Assembly (NCBI GenBank): GCA_021846265.1
Contig: JAJZCF010000002.1
Coordinates: 1-44,486 of the forward strand
Direction of reading: 5' to 3'
DNA length: 44,486 bases
Origin: Actinomycetes bacterium
GTDB lineage: Bacteria > Actinomycetota > Acidimicrobiia > Acidimicrobiales > Acidimicrobiaceae
Below, piece after piece: positions 27,604 through 38,068 of this stretch; position 1 is the stretch's first letter, and each line of letters begins with the position of its first letter. Position numbers and translations under genes: made by a program. Below the pieces are notes generated by a model. That model had not been told where the DNA came from. It saw only the letters and a list, made by a program, of their open reading frames with translations, and made no database searches.

Positions 27604-28142
27604 CACGCCTCCTTAGCATTACGCGCAGTGCGCTCTCTAAACCCACGAAGTACGCCAGCTGGAGTAACTTCTGAAGGATCCTTCCCTCTAAGTCTGGCGA
27701 TATCGTCTGGACGCTTGAGCTCTTTAAGGCCAGCGATCGTTGCATGAGCTACGTTTATGCCATTCGATGAACCGAGCGACTTGGCAAGAATATCCTTGAT
27801 GCCGGCCATTTCCAAAATTGCACGCGCAGCGCCGCCAGCGATGACACCGGTTCCTGGTGCTGCAGGCTTTAGCAAAACCCTGCCAGCGCCAGCCTCACCA
27901 ATGATCGGATGGGTGATCGTGTTCCCAGAAAGCGCAACATCAAAGAGGTTCTTCTTCGCCTCTTCGATCCCCTTCTGAACGGCGAGCCCCGCCTCTTTGG
28001 CTTTTCCATAGCCAAGCCCAACTTTGCCATTTCCGTCGCCAATGACCATCAAAGCGGTAAAGGAGAAACGACGTCCGCCCTTGACTACCTTGGCCACCCT
28101 GTTGACTTTGATAGTTCTCTCTTCGTACTGAGCTTCGGCCAT
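27603..28142 (-). CDS. rpsE: 30S ribosomal protein S5
   Basis: Decoding-fidelity protein of the 30S body. Double-stranded RNA-binding N-terminal domain with [20 protein letters not shown] and [15 protein letters not shown], then the [20 protein letters not shown] block. 179 aa is typical. One-base overlaps with rplR upstream and rpmD downstream indicate coupling. Confidence 0.99.
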   Translation of the reverse strand: MAEAQYEERTIKVNRVAKVVKGGRRFSFTALMVIGDGNGKVGLGYGKAKEAGLAVQKGIEEAKKNLFDVALSGNTITHPIIGEAGAGRVLLKPAAPGTGVIAGGAARAILEMAGIKDILAKSLGSSNGINVAHATIAGLKELKRPDDIARLRGKDPSEVTPAGVLRGFRERTARNAKEA

Positions 28143-28507
28143 TAGAACTCCAATCCGCCTTCTCTAGCTGCATCGGCAAGGGCCGCTACCCGGCCGTGGT
28201 ACTTAAACCCACCACGATCGAAGACGACTGCGCCGATTCCTTGGGCCTTAGCCCGATCAGCCACCAACTCGCCAACCTTCTTTGCGGCGTCGATGTTGCC
28301 TGTATGTGAACCCTTGAAACTCGTCTCAAGGCTAGATGCCGAAACCAGTGTGTGACCACTAGAGTCGTCTATCACCTGAGCAACAATGTGCCTGTTAGAA
28401 CGAAACACCGCCAACCGGGGCCTTTGCTCGGTCCCTTTTACGGCCTTTCGTATCCTGTTGTGGCGCCTCTTGCGCAGGGCCTCTGGCGTAACTGTCTTTA
28501 TAGACAT
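28142..28507 (-). CDS. rplR: 50S ribosomal protein L18
   Basis: 5S rRNA-binding protein: basic start ([19 protein letters not shown]), [19 protein letters not shown], and [20 protein letters not shown] at the end. 121 aa is typical. Confidence 0.99.
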   Translation of the reverse strand: MSIKTVTPEALRKRRHNRIRKAVKGTEQRPRLAVFRSNRHIVAQVIDDSSGHTLVSASSLETSFKGSHTGNIDAAKKVGELVADRAKAQGIGAVVFDRGGFKYHGRVAALADAAREGGLEF

Positions 28508-28526
28508 CTCTTAAACTCCTCTGACC

Positions 28527-29069
28527 CTACTTGCCGGACTTACCGACTTTACGTAGCACCTTTTCACCCTCGTAACGCACACCCTTGCCCTTGTAAGGCT
28601 CAGGCTTGCGAATCTTACGGATGTTGGCCGCTACTTGGCCTACAAGCTCTTTGTCAATACCCTTTACGGCAATCTTCGTTGGTGTCGGGGTCTCAAAGGT
28701 TATACCTTCAGGTGCCTCGACCCTCACCGGATGAGAAAAGCCCAAGGCAAGCTCTAGCTCGGTCGCACTCTTGGCGGCCGCCCTATAGCCGACGCCGACT
28801 ATCGCCAATTCCTTCGTGAAACCAATGGTCACTCCGACCACCATGTTGTTGAGAAGTGTCCTCGACAACCCGTGCATAGCCCGGTCTCTGCGCTCGTCCC
28901 CCTTGCGAGAGACGATCAGCTTGTCTTGCTGTTGTTCGATGGAAACTTCCTCAGGAAAGATTCTGGAAAGAGACCCCTTCGGGCCCGCAACTTCTACTGT
29001 GCGATCTTCGCCAAAGGAGATACTAACCCCACCTGGCACAGTTACTGGAGCCTTACCTATTCTCGACAC
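28527..29069 (-). CDS. rplF: 50S ribosomal protein L6
   Basis: Two repeated domains near the factor-binding site. It starts [19 protein letters not shown], has [20 protein letters not shown] and the C-terminal [20 protein letters not shown]. 180 aa is typical. Confidence 0.99.
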   Translation of the reverse strand: MSRIGKAPVTVPGGVSISFGEDRTVEVAGPKGSLSRIFPEEVSIEQQQDKLIVSRKGDERRDRAMHGLSRTLLNNMVVGVTIGFTKELAIVGVGYRAAAKSATELELALGFSHPVRVEAPEGITFETPTPTKIAVKGIDKELVGQVAANIRKIRKPEPYKGKGVRYEGEKVLRKVGKSGK

Positions 29070-29084
29070 GTCTAACTCCTCCCC

Positions 29085-29489
29085 TTACCATACGAAGCAG
29101 AGAATCTCGCCACCGACTTTGGCCTTGCGAGCCTCAGTATCGGTCATGAGACCCCTGGATGTGGAAAGGACCGCTACACCAAGGCCACCTAGTACCCTTG
29201 GAATCGAATCCGCCTGCGAGTAAACCCTTAAACCAGGCTTGGAGACCCTCTTAAGCCCAGAGATAGTACGCTCACGCTTCTGAGAGTACTTCATCCTGAT
29301 CTCGAGGGTCGTTCCCGGCTTACCCTCATTGGGGTGAACGGAAAACCCGGCGATATAACCCTCGCGCTCGAGGATCTTTGCCAGCTCATCTTTTAGCTTC
29401 GAACCGGGCATGCGCACTACGTCGTGCATCGCCTGATTCGCGTTCCTAATTCTGGTGAGCATATCTGCTATTGGATCATTGAAACCCAT
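29085..29489 (-). CDS. rpsH: 30S ribosomal protein S8
   Basis: 16S rRNA binder and, in E. coli, translational repressor of the spc operon. It starts [20 protein letters not shown] and ends with [20 protein letters not shown] and GEILCFVW. 134 aa is typical. Confidence 0.99.
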   Translation of the reverse strand: MGFNDPIADMLTRIRNANQAMHDVVRMPGSKLKDELAKILEREGYIAGFSVHPNEGKPGTTLEIRMKYSQKRERTISGLKRVSKPGLRVYSQADSIPRVLGGLGVAVLSTSRGLMTDTEARKAKVGGEILCFVW

Positions 29490-29498
29490 CTCTACCCC

Positions 29499-29684
29499 TT
29501 ACCAGCTCGCCTTGGTCACGCCAGGAATCTCTCCTTGGTGAACCATGACCCTGAGACAGATCCTGCAGAGACCGAACTTGCGATACACAGCGTGCGGTCG
29601 TCCGCACCTCTGGCAGCGCGTATAAGCGCGAACCCTGAACTTCGGCTTTCTGTTTGCCTTAGCTATGAGAGCCTTCTTGGCCAT
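29499..29684 (-). CDS. rpsN: 30S ribosomal protein S14, zinc type (type Z)
   Basis: Short S14 of 61 aa with two CxxC pairs (RCQRCGRPH and GLCRICLR) that bind zinc. It starts [20 protein letters not shown] and ends [11 protein letters not shown]. It lies in the usual rplE-rpsN-rpsH position. A zinc-free copy may exist elsewhere. Confidence 0.99.
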   Translation of the reverse strand: MAKKALIAKANRKPKFRVRAYTRCQRCGRPHAVYRKFGLCRICLRVMVHQGEIPGVTKASW

Positions 29685-29689
29685 AGTAC

Positions 29690-30265
29690 CTAAACCCCTT
29701 CCTTTCGGAATGGAAAGCCGAAAGCGTCGAGCAGGGCCCTGCCCTCGCTGTCATTTCTCGCACTTGTCACGATGGTGATATCCATACCTCTGGTCGTGTC
29801 GACCTTGTCGTAATCGATCTCAGCAAAGATAAGCTGCTCGGTCACTCCGAAGGTGTAGTTTCCGTGACCATCGAAAGATTTCGGGGAAAGACCTCTGAAG
29901 TCCCTTACCCTCGGAATCGCTATCGAAATCACTCGATCGAAAAATTCCCACATGCGATCTCCCCTTAGGGTGACCTTTACGCCAATTGGGTTGCCAGCAC
30001 GCAGCTTGAAGCTTGCGATCGACTTCCTTGCTCTAGTTACGACGGGCTTCTGTCCGGTGATGATCTCAATGTCCCTAAGCGCCGCATCGAGCTGCGATGC
30101 CTGCTGAGTTGCACGTCCAACACCAACGTTAACCGAGATCTTTACGAGCTTTGGCACTTCCATGACGTTCTTCAGCTCGAGCGTCTTTTGAAGCTCTGAG
30201 CGTATTTCGTCATTAAACTTGACCTTCAACCGCGGCGGGAGAGAATCAACTTTCACGTCGCTCAC
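29690..30265 (-). CDS. rplE: 50S ribosomal protein L5
   Basis: Binds 5S rRNA and contacts S13 across the subunit bridge. Marks: [56 protein letters not shown] and [19 protein letters not shown]. 191 aa is typical. GTG start within a GTGA overlap with the rplX stop. Confidence 0.99.
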   Translation of the reverse strand: MSDVKVDSLPPRLKVKFNDEIRSELQKTLELKNVMEVPKLVKISVNVGVGRATQQASQLDAALRDIEIITGQKPVVTRARKSIASFKLRAGNPIGVKVTLRGDRMWEFFDRVISIAIPRVRDFRGLSPKSFDGHGNYTFGVTEQLIFAEIDYDKVDTTRGMDITIVTSARNDSEGRALLDAFGFPFRKEGV

Positions 30266-30567
30266 AGGTCACCTCCACACTTCTTGCAGACACGAATTTT
30301 CTTCCCATCGGCTTCGAACTTCATTCCAATCCGGGTCGGACCACACTTTGAACATACAATCGCCACATTCGATGCATCGATCGGCATATCCTTTTCGATA
30401 ATCCCACCTTGCTCGGTAGCGGTGCGCGCCTTTTGGTGCTTTTTAACCACATTCACGCCATTGACTATGACCTTGCCGGCTTTGGGAATAACGCTTGCGA
30501 TCTCGCCCTGCTTACCCCGATCCTTGCCGGTCAGCACGCTTACCTTGTCACCTTTGATGAGCCTCAC
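30262..30567 (-). CDS. rplX: 50S ribosomal protein L24
   Basis: Early 50S assembly protein with a KOW/SH3 domain ([20 protein letters not shown]) followed by [13 protein letters not shown]. The C-terminal CSKCG and CKKCGG pairs make a possible zinc ribbon. 101 aa. GTG start, sharing one base with the rplN stop. Confidence 0.99.
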   Translation of the reverse strand: MRLIKGDKVSVLTGKDRGKQGEIASVIPKAGKVIVNGVNVVKKHQKARTATEQGGIIEKDMPIDASNVAIVCSKCGPTRIGMKFEADGKKIRVCKKCGGDL

Positions 30568-30935
30568 TACAAGACCTCCGGTGCTAGCGAAATGATTCTC
30601 ATAAACTTCTTATCCCTTAGCTCACGGCCAACAGGACCGAAAATACGTGTCCCTCTCGGCTGCATAGCGTCATTGATCAATACCGCGGCATTCTCGTCGA
30701 AGCGGATATAGCTACCGTCTCCCCGCCGCTTCTCCTTCTTGGTCCTGACGACAACGCACTTCACTACGTCACCCTTCTTGACCGCTGCACCCGGGATAGC
30801 GTCCTTGACTGTCGCTACGAAGACATCACCGATGCTCGCGTAGCGTCTACGAGATCCACCAAGCACCTTGATGCAAAGAACCTCTTTGGCGCCCGAGTTG
30901 TCGGCAACTCTGAGTCTGGACTCCTGCTGGATCAT
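30567..30935 (-). CDS. rplN: 50S ribosomal protein L14
   Basis: Interface protein. I start at the ATG at 30933-30935 ([20 protein letters not shown]), which gives the usual 122 aa and a four-base ATGA overlap with the rpsQ stop; the frame extends 11 codons upstream within rpsQ, which is not plausible. Other mark: [20 protein letters not shown]. Confidence 0.99.
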   Translation of the reverse strand: MIQQESRLRVADNSGAKEVLCIKVLGGSRRRYASIGDVFVATVKDAIPGAAVKKGDVVKCVVVRTKKEKRRGDGSYIRFDENAAVLINDAMQPRGTRIFGPVGRELRDKKFMRIISLAPEVL

Positions 30936-31216
30936 CGAGCACGCTCCAAAATCTCCACAAGTCGCCATCTCTTCAACTTGGACATAGGCCTGATCTCGGC
31001 GACCCTCACCCGATCGCCGATGCGGGCTTCGCCCCCTTCGTCATGGGTGTAGAGCTTCTTAGTCTTAGTCACCGTCTTGCGGTAGCGCGGGTGGCGCACC
31101 TTCTCTGAAATGGCGACCACGACGGTCTTATCCATAGATGTAGAGATGACGAGCCCCTCCCGGACCTTCCTGTCATTCTCTCTGGCCTCAATCGACTCTT
31201 GCGACGAAGTCATCAT
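30932..31216 (-). CDS. rpsQ: 30S ribosomal protein S17
   Basis: Primary 16S rRNA binder with an OB fold: [59 protein letters not shown]. 94 aa with a short polar N-terminal extension. Overlaps its neighbours by four bases at each end. Confidence 0.99.
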   Translation of the reverse strand: MMTSSQESIEARENDRKVREGLVISTSMDKTVVVAISEKVRHPRYRKTVTKTKKLYTHDEGGEARIGDRVRVAEIRPMSKLKRWRLVEILERAR

Positions 31217-31428
31217 TCACCACCTGTCTGTGTGGCAAGTCCACCACGCTCCGAAATGAGCGTCGAGATCCTTGCGATCTCTCGCCTAAGCCTCTTCAGG
31301 CTGGCCGTATCAGTAGCCTGAGCCGTGGCCAGCTGGAACCTAAGGGTAAATAGCTCGCGCTTACTCTCCTCCAGCTTCTCAACTAGCTCCATATCGGCCA
31401 GCGTCCTTAGTTCAATTGCCTTGGTCAT
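31213..31428 (-). CDS. rpmC: 50S ribosomal protein L29
   Basis: Two-helix protein near the tunnel exit that helps dock trigger factor and [60 protein letters not shown]. 71 aa is typical. Confidence 0.98.
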   Translation of the reverse strand: MTKAIELRTLADMELVEKLEESKRELFTLRFQLATAQATDTASLKRLRREIARISTLISERGGLATQTGGE

Positions 31429-31850
31429 CCCATCGCCCCTAGCGTCTCTTCGTCTTGCACTATGAATCGTGCCTTGATAGGTAGCTTCTGGATTGCCCTC
31501 TCCATGGCCGCTCTCGCTAGCTCTTCGGAGACGCCGGCCAGTTCGAACATGACCCTGCCGGGCTTGACAACGGCGACCCAGAACTCGGGGTTTCCTTTAC
31601 CAGAGCCCATTCTCGTTTCAGCGGGCTTTTTGGTAACTGGCTTGTCTGGGAAAACCCTAATCCAGACCTTTCCGCCCCTCTTGACGTGTCGGGTCATTGC
31701 AATTCTTGCGGCTTCAATCTGTCTGGCCGAAATCCACCCAGGCTCGAGTGCTTGTATGGCAAACTGACCAAAAGCGATCTCACTGCCACCCTTCGCCATT
31801 CCGGACATACGACCGCGCTGCTGCTTGCGGTGCTTAACTTTGCGAGGCAT
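31425..31850 (-). CDS. rplP: 50S ribosomal protein L16
   Basis: Organises the A site and peptidyl-transferase surroundings. It starts [20 protein letters not shown] at 31850; an earlier ATG two codons upstream is less typical. Other marks: [40 protein letters not shown] and [20 protein letters not shown]. 141 aa from this start. Confidence 0.99.
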   Translation of the reverse strand: MPRKVKHRKQQRGRMSGMAKGGSEIAFGQFAIQALEPGWISARQIEAARIAMTRHVKRGGKVWIRVFPDKPVTKKPAETRMGSGKGNPEFWVAVVKPGRVMFELAGVSEELARAAMERAIQKLPIKARFIVQDEETLGAMG

Positions 31851-31859
31851 CAACATCTC

Positions 31860-32786
31860 TTAGTCAACCTCCCTCTTGAAGTGAGGAGTCTCGTGATGCG
31901 ACTCACGGGTCTTTCTTTCAATGTCTTCCTCTTCGGCAAGAAGCTTTTCTAACTCGTCAGCGACTGGTGGAGCACTAAGTTCCGTCGAAACCGCCTGAAC
32001 GGGAACGGTCACTTCTTCGACCACGTCGCCCGCTGCTAGCTCGACGCCCTCAGCCTCTGCTTTACGCCTTCCGCCGCCGGCAGAGATAACCCTCTTCGGC
32101 CTTGGAGCGCCCGTGTTCGCTTCGACCTTTGGCTTCACCTCGGCCAAGACGTCGCGGTAAGGAAGAATGTCACCCTTGTAGATCCAAACTTTCACGCCGA
32201 TTCTTCCGAAGCTAGTAGCAGCCTCCCTGAATCCATAGTCGATATTCGCCCTCAAAGTATGTCGAGGTACGCGACCTTCACGATACGACTCTTTACGGGC
32301 CATTTCGGCTCCACCCAGACGGCCCGAGCACTGCACCGTTACTCCCTGGCCGCCGGCCTTCTCGACCATCTGCAGTGCCCTCTTCATCGCCCTACGAAAG
32401 CTAACTCGCCTCGAAAGCTGATCAGCAATACCTTGTGCGACTAGCGCTGCATCGAGTTCGGGCTGCTTGATCTCTTCAACGTTGAGATTCACACGCTGAT
32501 TGCCGGTAATGTTTGCCAGACCTTGCCTAAGTCTCTCGGCTTCTTGCCCTTTTCGTCCAATGACTAGGCCAGGCCTAGCTGTATGAATGTCGACCTTGAC
32601 TCTATCTCTGGTCCGCTCAACGTCGACCCTGGATATAGCGGCATTTGCAAGCTCTTTCGTTAGATAAGCCCGGATCTTGTAATCCTCGATGATCCAAAGA
32701 CCATACTTGCGCTCCTCATACCAACGGGACTTCCACTCAGTCGTAATCCCAAGCCTAAAGCCGTAAGGATTTACCTTCTGGCCCAT
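31860..32786 (-). CDS. rpsC: 30S ribosomal protein S3 with long C-terminal tail
   Basis: Forms the mRNA entry channel. It starts [20 protein letters not shown]; the seven codons upstream lie within the end of rplV and are excluded. KH domain with [36 protein letters not shown] and [12 protein letters not shown] are typical. The conserved fold ends near residue 215. The remaining 90 or so residues first look basic ([14 protein letters not shown]), then acidic ([18 protein letters not shown]). Total 308 aa, well above the usual 210-275. Tail function unknown. Confidence 0.98.
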   Translation of the reverse strand: MGQKVNPYGFRLGITTEWKSRWYEERKYGLWIIEDYKIRAYLTKELANAAISRVDVERTRDRVKVDIHTARPGLVIGRKGQEAERLRQGLANITGNQRVNLNVEEIKQPELDAALVAQGIADQLSRRVSFRRAMKRALQMVEKAGGQGVTVQCSGRLGGAEMARKESYREGRVPRHTLRANIDYGFREAATSFGRIGVKVWIYKGDILPYRDVLAEVKPKVEANTGAPRPKRVISAGGGRRKAEAEGVELAAGDVVEEVTVPVQAVSTELSAPPVADELEKLLAEEEDIERKTRESHHETPHFKREVD

Positions 32787-32787
32787 A

Positions 32788-33432
32788 TCACTCAGCTCCC
32801 TTATCAACTTCAGAAACAGTCTCTATCTCGGCTGCCTCTGAAGTACCTTCTGCAACCAACTCGGTCTCAACCACTTCAGCCTGCGTTGGCTGGACGTCCT
32901 CGATAAGCGACTCTTGGTCACCACTCGTCTGAACCTCTTCAGTGGCCACCTGCGAAAGCGCTTCCTGTGCTTGGTCTGCTACCTTTGCCTTCCGACCAGG
33001 CCTACGACTGCGCCGGCCCGTCCTTCTAGCTTCAGCTTCGCTTGCTTGCTTTGCCCGAAGTACGTCAATCTTTGCTTGCGGCATGCGGTCAACCACTATT
33101 GTCACGTGAGCACTGCGCTTGCGAATCCTCGAAGCAGAGCCCCTTGCACGTGGCTTGAATCTCTTCATCGTCACGCCCTCGTCGGCATAGGCTACCGAGA
33201 CGTATAGCTCATCTGGAACGAGCCCATGATTATTAGCTGCGTTGGCAATTGCAGACGCCAACAACTTTCCAACCATCAAAGCCGCCTCACGGTCGGTGTT
33301 TGCAAGGATGTCCAGCGCGGTAGCGACGTGCTTGTTGCGGATCAGATCCAGCACCTCTCGAACCTTCGAAGCCGACATCCGGTATCCGCGCAATACTGCC
33401 CTGACACCCTTTTCTTCCAAAGCAGTCGCCAT
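32788..33432 (-). CDS. rplV: 50S ribosomal protein L22 with long acidic C-terminal tail
   Basis: Lines the exit tunnel near the macrolide site. The conserved part (about residues 1-118) has [20 protein letters not shown], the [20 protein letters not shown] region and [20 protein letters not shown]. From about residue 125 comes a basic patch ([15 protein letters not shown]) and then about 75 acidic, low-complexity residues rich in Glu, Val and Thr. Total 214 aa against about 110-130 for a minimal L22. Mycobacterial L22 is also extended, though the sequence here is its own. Confidence 0.98.
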   Translation of the reverse strand: MATALEEKGVRAVLRGYRMSASKVREVLDLIRNKHVATALDILANTDREAALMVGKLLASAIANAANNHGLVPDELYVSVAYADEGVTMKRFKPRARGSASRIRKRSAHVTIVVDRMPQAKIDVLRAKQASEAEARRTGRRSRRPGRKAKVADQAQEALSQVATEEVQTSGDQESLIEDVQPTQAEVVETELVAEGTSEAAEIETVSEVDKGAE

Positions 33433-33713
33433 TATCTGCGCCTCGCTGATCTCTCTTGACCGGCATGGTATCTAAAGGTCCTCGTCGGTGCGAACTCGCC
33501 CAACTTATGACCGACCATCGACTCGGTCACATATACGGGTACATGTTTCCTGCCGTCATGGACGGCGATCGTATGACCCACCATGTCTGGGATGATGGTC
33601 GAGCGTCGAGACCAGGTCTTAATGACCTTTTTCTCGCCTTTCTCGTTTAGATCATCCACTTTTTTTAGAAGGTGGTCGTCAACGAAGGGACCCTTCTTCA
33701 AGCTCCTTGGCAT
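33432..33713 (-). CDS. rpsS: 30S ribosomal protein S19
   Basis: Head protein next to S13. It starts [40 protein letters not shown] and [20 protein letters not shown] are conserved. 93 aa is typical. Its TAA shares one base with the rplV ATG. Confidence 0.99.
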   Translation of the reverse strand: MPRSLKKGPFVDDHLLKKVDDLNEKGEKKVIKTWSRRSTIIPDMVGHTIAVHDGRKHVPVYVTESMVGHKLGEFAPTRTFRYHAGQERSARRR

Positions 33714-33728
33714 ATGTGCCCCTTATCC

Positions 33729-34565
33729 CTAGCGCCGTGCACCGCGGCCGCGGCGACGACGAACTATCAAACGGTCCGAGTACTTCTCTCTTGAACGAGT
33801 GCGCCCTTCGGGCTTACCCCAAGGCGAGACTGGGTGTCTTCCACCGGAAGTCTTTCCTTCTCCACCACCAAGTGGGTGATCGACCGGGTTCATCGCAACA
33901 CCTCTGGTTTGCGGCCTAATACCCTTCCAGCGGTTACGACCAGCCTTGCCGACAGAAAGCAGCTCAAACTCAGAGTTGCCAACTTCTCCAATCGAAGCAC
34001 GGCAGTCGATTGGAACGCGCCTCATTTCTGTGGAAGGCAGCCGGAGAGTAGCGAACTCGCCCTCCTTGGCGACAAGCTGCACGCTCATCCCGGCCGACCT
34101 AGCGATCTTTCCGCCTTGCCCCGGGCGAAGCTCCACATTGTGGATTACCGTACCAACTGGGATAAAACGCAATGGAAGGGCGTTGCCGACCTTTATGTCG
34201 GCCTTGGGACCTGACTCTATCGCATCTCCGACCGAGAGCTTCGCAGGGGCCAAAATATACCGCTTTTCGCCATCGGCATAATGCAGCAACGCAATCCGAG
34301 CGTTCCTGTTCGGATCGTACTCGATCGTCGCCACCTTGGCCGGTATAGCGTCCTTCGTCCTCTTGAAGTCGATCAAGCGGTACTGAACCTTGTGTCCGCC
34401 GCCCCTGTGCCTGGATGTCTTGCGGCCATAAGAGTTACGGCCACCGCTTCGAGACATGGGCTCAAGAAGCGACTTCTCAGGCTTAGTACTTGTTATTTCA
34501 GAGAAGTCCGATACCGACTGGAATCTACGTCCAGCGCTGGTCGGCTTCCTCTTACGAATTGCCAT
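33729..34565 (-). CDS. rplB: 50S ribosomal protein L2
   Basis: Needed for subunit joining and peptidyl transfer. Marks: [39 protein letters not shown], and the C-terminal [20 protein letters not shown] with the conserved His region. 278 aa is typical. Confidence 0.99.
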   Translation of the reverse strand: MAIRKRKPTSAGRRFQSVSDFSEITSTKPEKSLLEPMSRSGGRNSYGRKTSRHRGGGHKVQYRLIDFKRTKDAIPAKVATIEYDPNRNARIALLHYADGEKRYILAPAKLSVGDAIESGPKADIKVGNALPLRFIPVGTVIHNVELRPGQGGKIARSAGMSVQLVAKEGEFATLRLPSTEMRRVPIDCRASIGEVGNSEFELLSVGKAGRNRWKGIRPQTRGVAMNPVDHPLGGGEGKTSGGRHPVSPWGKPEGRTRSREKYSDRLIVRRRRGRGARR

Positions 34566-34577
34566 CTGAAGCGCCCC

Positions 34578-34874
34578 TTACTGCTCGAACATGTCGATCT
34601 TCTGGCCATCGGCCAGGCGGACCATTGCGTGTTTGCGATCGGGCTTAGTACTCCAGGTGCCCTTGCGGTTATTCCTTTTGCGCTTTCCCTTGCGGACCAA
34701 GGTGTTCACGTCCAAGACATTGACCTCGAAAAGCTGCTCAATAGCCTTACGAATATCCACTTTGGTCGCCGAATCGGCAACTATAAAGGTGTAGACACCC
34801 TCGTCCTTCAACTTGTAGCTCTTCTCAGAGACGATCGGCTTCTGGACAATTGAATACGGATCGAAGCCGCTCAT
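34578..34874 (-). CDS. rplW: 50S ribosomal protein L23
   Basis: Tunnel-exit protein that docks trigger factor, SRP and SecY. IVQKPIVSEKSYKLKDEGVY, ATKVDIRKAIEQLFEVNVLD, and RKGKRKRNNRKGTWSTKPDR. 98 aa is typical. Overlaps rplD by four bases. Confidence 0.99.
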   Translation of the reverse strand: MSGFDPYSIVQKPIVSEKSYKLKDEGVYTFIVADSATKVDIRKAIEQLFEVNVLDVNTLVRKGKRKRNNRKGTWSTKPDRKHAMVRLADGQKIDMFEQ

Positions 34875-35587
34875 TCTGCCTCCTCATCGCTTGACATCGG
34901 AGCAGCTGAAACCGTTAGCTGGCTCGGAGTATCGTCGATCTCCTCGCCGATCATGGCGCTCCTGGTAAAGACGATGTAATCATTTACTAAAACCGAATAG
35001 GCGTTTAGGTGCCACGGAAATGCCAGGGAAACCTCAGGGACATTCCTAAAGGACAAGATCAAGTTCTCATCCTCCGGCTCCACCACGAGTAAAACGTGCC
35101 CGTCGAAACCGCAGTTCTTCAAAAGTTCCATTGCGGATTTGGTAGAGGGCTTCTCCCACTTGGGATCTTCAATAACGACGATCCTGTTCGCCTCCGCCCT
35201 GTCCGACAGAGCGCAGAACAAAGCCTGCTGAATCATCTTACGAGGTGTCTTTTGCTGATAACTGCGAGGCTTTGGCCCGAGTGCAACGCCGCCACCTGAA
35301 TAGTGAGGCGCCCGAGTTGATCCTTGCCTTGCACGCCCAGTGCCCTTCTGACGGAAAGGCTTTGCACCGCCACCCGACACCTCAGCGCGAGTCTTGGTCG
35401 ACTGTGTACCGGAACGGGCCGCAGCTAATTGCGCCACGACGACTTGGTGCATCAGGTGAATATTCAGAGGTCGGCCAAAAAGCTCTGGATTCAGCTCCAC
35501 GCTTTCCAGTACCTTCCCAGAAAAGTCCTTGACCTCTGCCTGAGCCGAGCGAAGCTCGACTTCTTTTTTAAAGGTGATCTGCGCCAT
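34871..35587 (-). CDS. rplD: 50S ribosomal protein L4
   Basis: Tunnel protein and, in E. coli, feedback repressor of the S10 operon. NIHLMHQVVVAQLAAARSGT, KPFRQKGTGRARQGSTRAPH, and GPKPRSYQQKTPRKMIQQAL are conserved. 238 aa, with a short acidic tail (PMSSDEEAE). Lies 2 bp after rplC. Confidence 0.99.
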   Translation of the reverse strand: MAQITFKKEVELRSAQAEVKDFSGKVLESVELNPELFGRPLNIHLMHQVVVAQLAAARSGTQSTKTRAEVSGGGAKPFRQKGTGRARQGSTRAPHYSGGGVALGPKPRSYQQKTPRKMIQQALFCALSDRAEANRIVVIEDPKWEKPSTKSAMELLKNCGFDGHVLLVVEPEDENLILSFRNVPEVSLAFPWHLNAYSVLVNDYIVFTRSAMIGEEIDDTPSQLTVSAAPMSSDEEAE

Positions 35588-35589
35588 AT

Positions 35590-36231
35590 CTACTTAGCAC
35601 CCTTCGCTGCATTACGAATAACGACGGTGCCACCCTTGGGGCCAGGAATAGAACCCTTGATCAGCACCAGCTGACGCTCGGGATCCGCTTGAATCACCTC
35701 TAGGTTTTGAGTGGTGACCTTAACGTTTCCGTACTGGCCGGCCATCTTCGTTCCCTTGAAAACCCTTGAAGGTGTAGCACAAGCGCCAATTGAGCCGGGG
35801 GCTCTATGGTGCTTGTGGTTACCATGAGAGGCACCTTGTCCTTTGAAATTATGCCTCTTCATCCCGCCGGAAAAGCCATGTCCCCTGCTGATAGCGGTGA
35901 CATCTACTATCTCGCCTGGCGAGAAAGTGCTTGCATCAATTTCAGAACCAGGTACAAACCCTTCGGCTGAATCAATTCTCAGTTCCAAAATGGCCTTCCC
36001 TGGCTCGACGCCAGCCTTTTGAAACTGACCCAAGTCGGGCTTATTGAGACTTGCCTTACGCTTAAAACCGTAAGTCACCTGCAGTGCAGAATAACCATCT
36101 ATGTCGTCCGTCTTCGTTCGGAGTACCCTAACGGGTGAAACCTTAACCACAGTTACCGCGACGACTCGATTCTGGTCGTCCCATAACTGGGTCATACCGA
36201 CCTTTTCGCCCACGATCGCTTTTGAAGCCAT
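35590..36231 (-). CDS. rplC: 50S ribosomal protein L3
   Basis: Early 50S assembly protein reaching the peptidyl-transferase centre. It starts MASKAIVGEKVGMTQLWDDQ at 36231 with AAGGAAG upstream; the 39 codons open further upstream cover a leader region with hairpins and are not typical of L3. Marks: FSGGMKRHNFKGQGASHGNH and HRAPGSIGACATPSRVFKGT, with the methylated-Gln region. 213 aa is typical. Confidence 0.98.
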   Translation of the reverse strand: MASKAIVGEKVGMTQLWDDQNRVVAVTVVKVSPVRVLRTKTDDIDGYSALQVTYGFKRKASLNKPDLGQFQKAGVEPGKAILELRIDSAEGFVPGSEIDASTFSPGEIVDVTAISRGHGFSGGMKRHNFKGQGASHGNHKHHRAPGSIGACATPSRVFKGTKMAGQYGNVKVTTQNLEVIQADPERQLVLIKGSIPGPKGGTVVIRNAAKGAK

Positions 36232-36280
36232 CTTCGAAACTTCCTTGCTACATTGTGCGCCGATAATCCGACACACGAAT

Positions 36281-36304
36281 GCTCCGCCTGAAACCAGACG
36301 GAGC
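36281..36304 (-). promoter_or_regulatory. Hairpin in the rpsJ-rplC intergenic leader
   Basis: GCTCCGCCTG and CAGACGGAGC pair over ten positions (one G-U in the minus-strand RNA) with a four-base loop, 50 bp upstream of rplC. A smaller ACCTTT/AAAGGT stem lies next to it at about 36310-36328. No U-tract follows the main stem. It could be a ribosomal-protein binding site or mRNA processing site. Confidence 0.5.
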
Positions 36305-36406
36305 CTCGAACCTTTTTTGCCGAAAGGTCCCCAAATAAATGGGCACAATCGGACCTAGAGAAAGCCCTAAGCAGTCTAAGCCGGCTAAGAGACTAGCCCT
36401 GCCGTC

Positions 36407-36733
36407 TTATACGTTTTGAATCTTTATCTCTATGTCTACACCAGCCGGCAAATCTAGCCGCTGAAGAGAGTCGACCGTCTTAGGAGTGTGATCGACTATA
36501 TCCAAAAGCCTCTTGTGAACCCTCATCTCGAAGTGTTCCCTAGAGTCCTTGTATTTGTGCGGAGACCGGATGACTGTGTAACGGTGCTTCTCCGTCGGTA
36601 GTGGCACCGGTCCGATAACACGCGCTTGGGTACGGACTACGGTATCGACGATCTTCCTAGTGGAGGTGTCAATTATCTCGTGATCATAGGCCTTGAGCCT
36701 GATCCGTATCTTCTGCCTATTTGTATCAGCCAT
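36407..36733 (-). CDS. rpsJ: 30S ribosomal protein S10
   Basis: Head protein that also acts as NusE in antitermination. [40 protein letters not shown], and [20 protein letters not shown]. 108 aa is typical. It opens the S10 operon. AAAGGTG lies upstream of its ATG, only about 20 bp after the terminator behind tuf. A 175-bp leader separates it from rplC. Confidence 0.99.
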   Translation of the reverse strand: MADTNRQKIRIRLKAYDHEIIDTSTRKIVDTVVRTQARVIGPVPLPTEKHRYTVIRSPHKYKDSREHFEMRVHKRLLDIVDHTPKTVDSLQRLDLPAGVDIEIKIQNV

Positions 36734-36760
36734 CTCAGCGTTTCACCTTTGTGCAAAAAT

Positions 36761-36795
36761 TAGGCCCGAACCCCGCATTTGCGAGGCCGGGCCTA
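36761..36795 (-). terminator. Intrinsic terminator between tuf and rpsJ
   Basis: TAGGCCCG and CGGGCCTA close an inner CCTCGC/GCGGGG stem with an AAAT loop. On the minus strand it is followed by ATTTTTG. It lies about 10 bp after the tuf stop and its U-tract ends about 20 bp before the rpsJ start. Confidence 0.85.
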
Positions 36796-36805
36796 GATAG
36801 AACGA

Positions 36806-37993
<1,188 letters not shown>

Positions 37994-38068
37994 TTCCTCT
38001 ACTGCTCCGTGGGTCCAGAAACGTTGCGCGATTGCGCAGACTTTGGTCTAACCGCGAACCTATGCAGT

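Noticed and set aside
36232-36348. 39-residue N-terminal extension of L3
   Set aside because: Not typical for L3; the ATG at 36231 has a ribosome site, and the extension covers hairpins.
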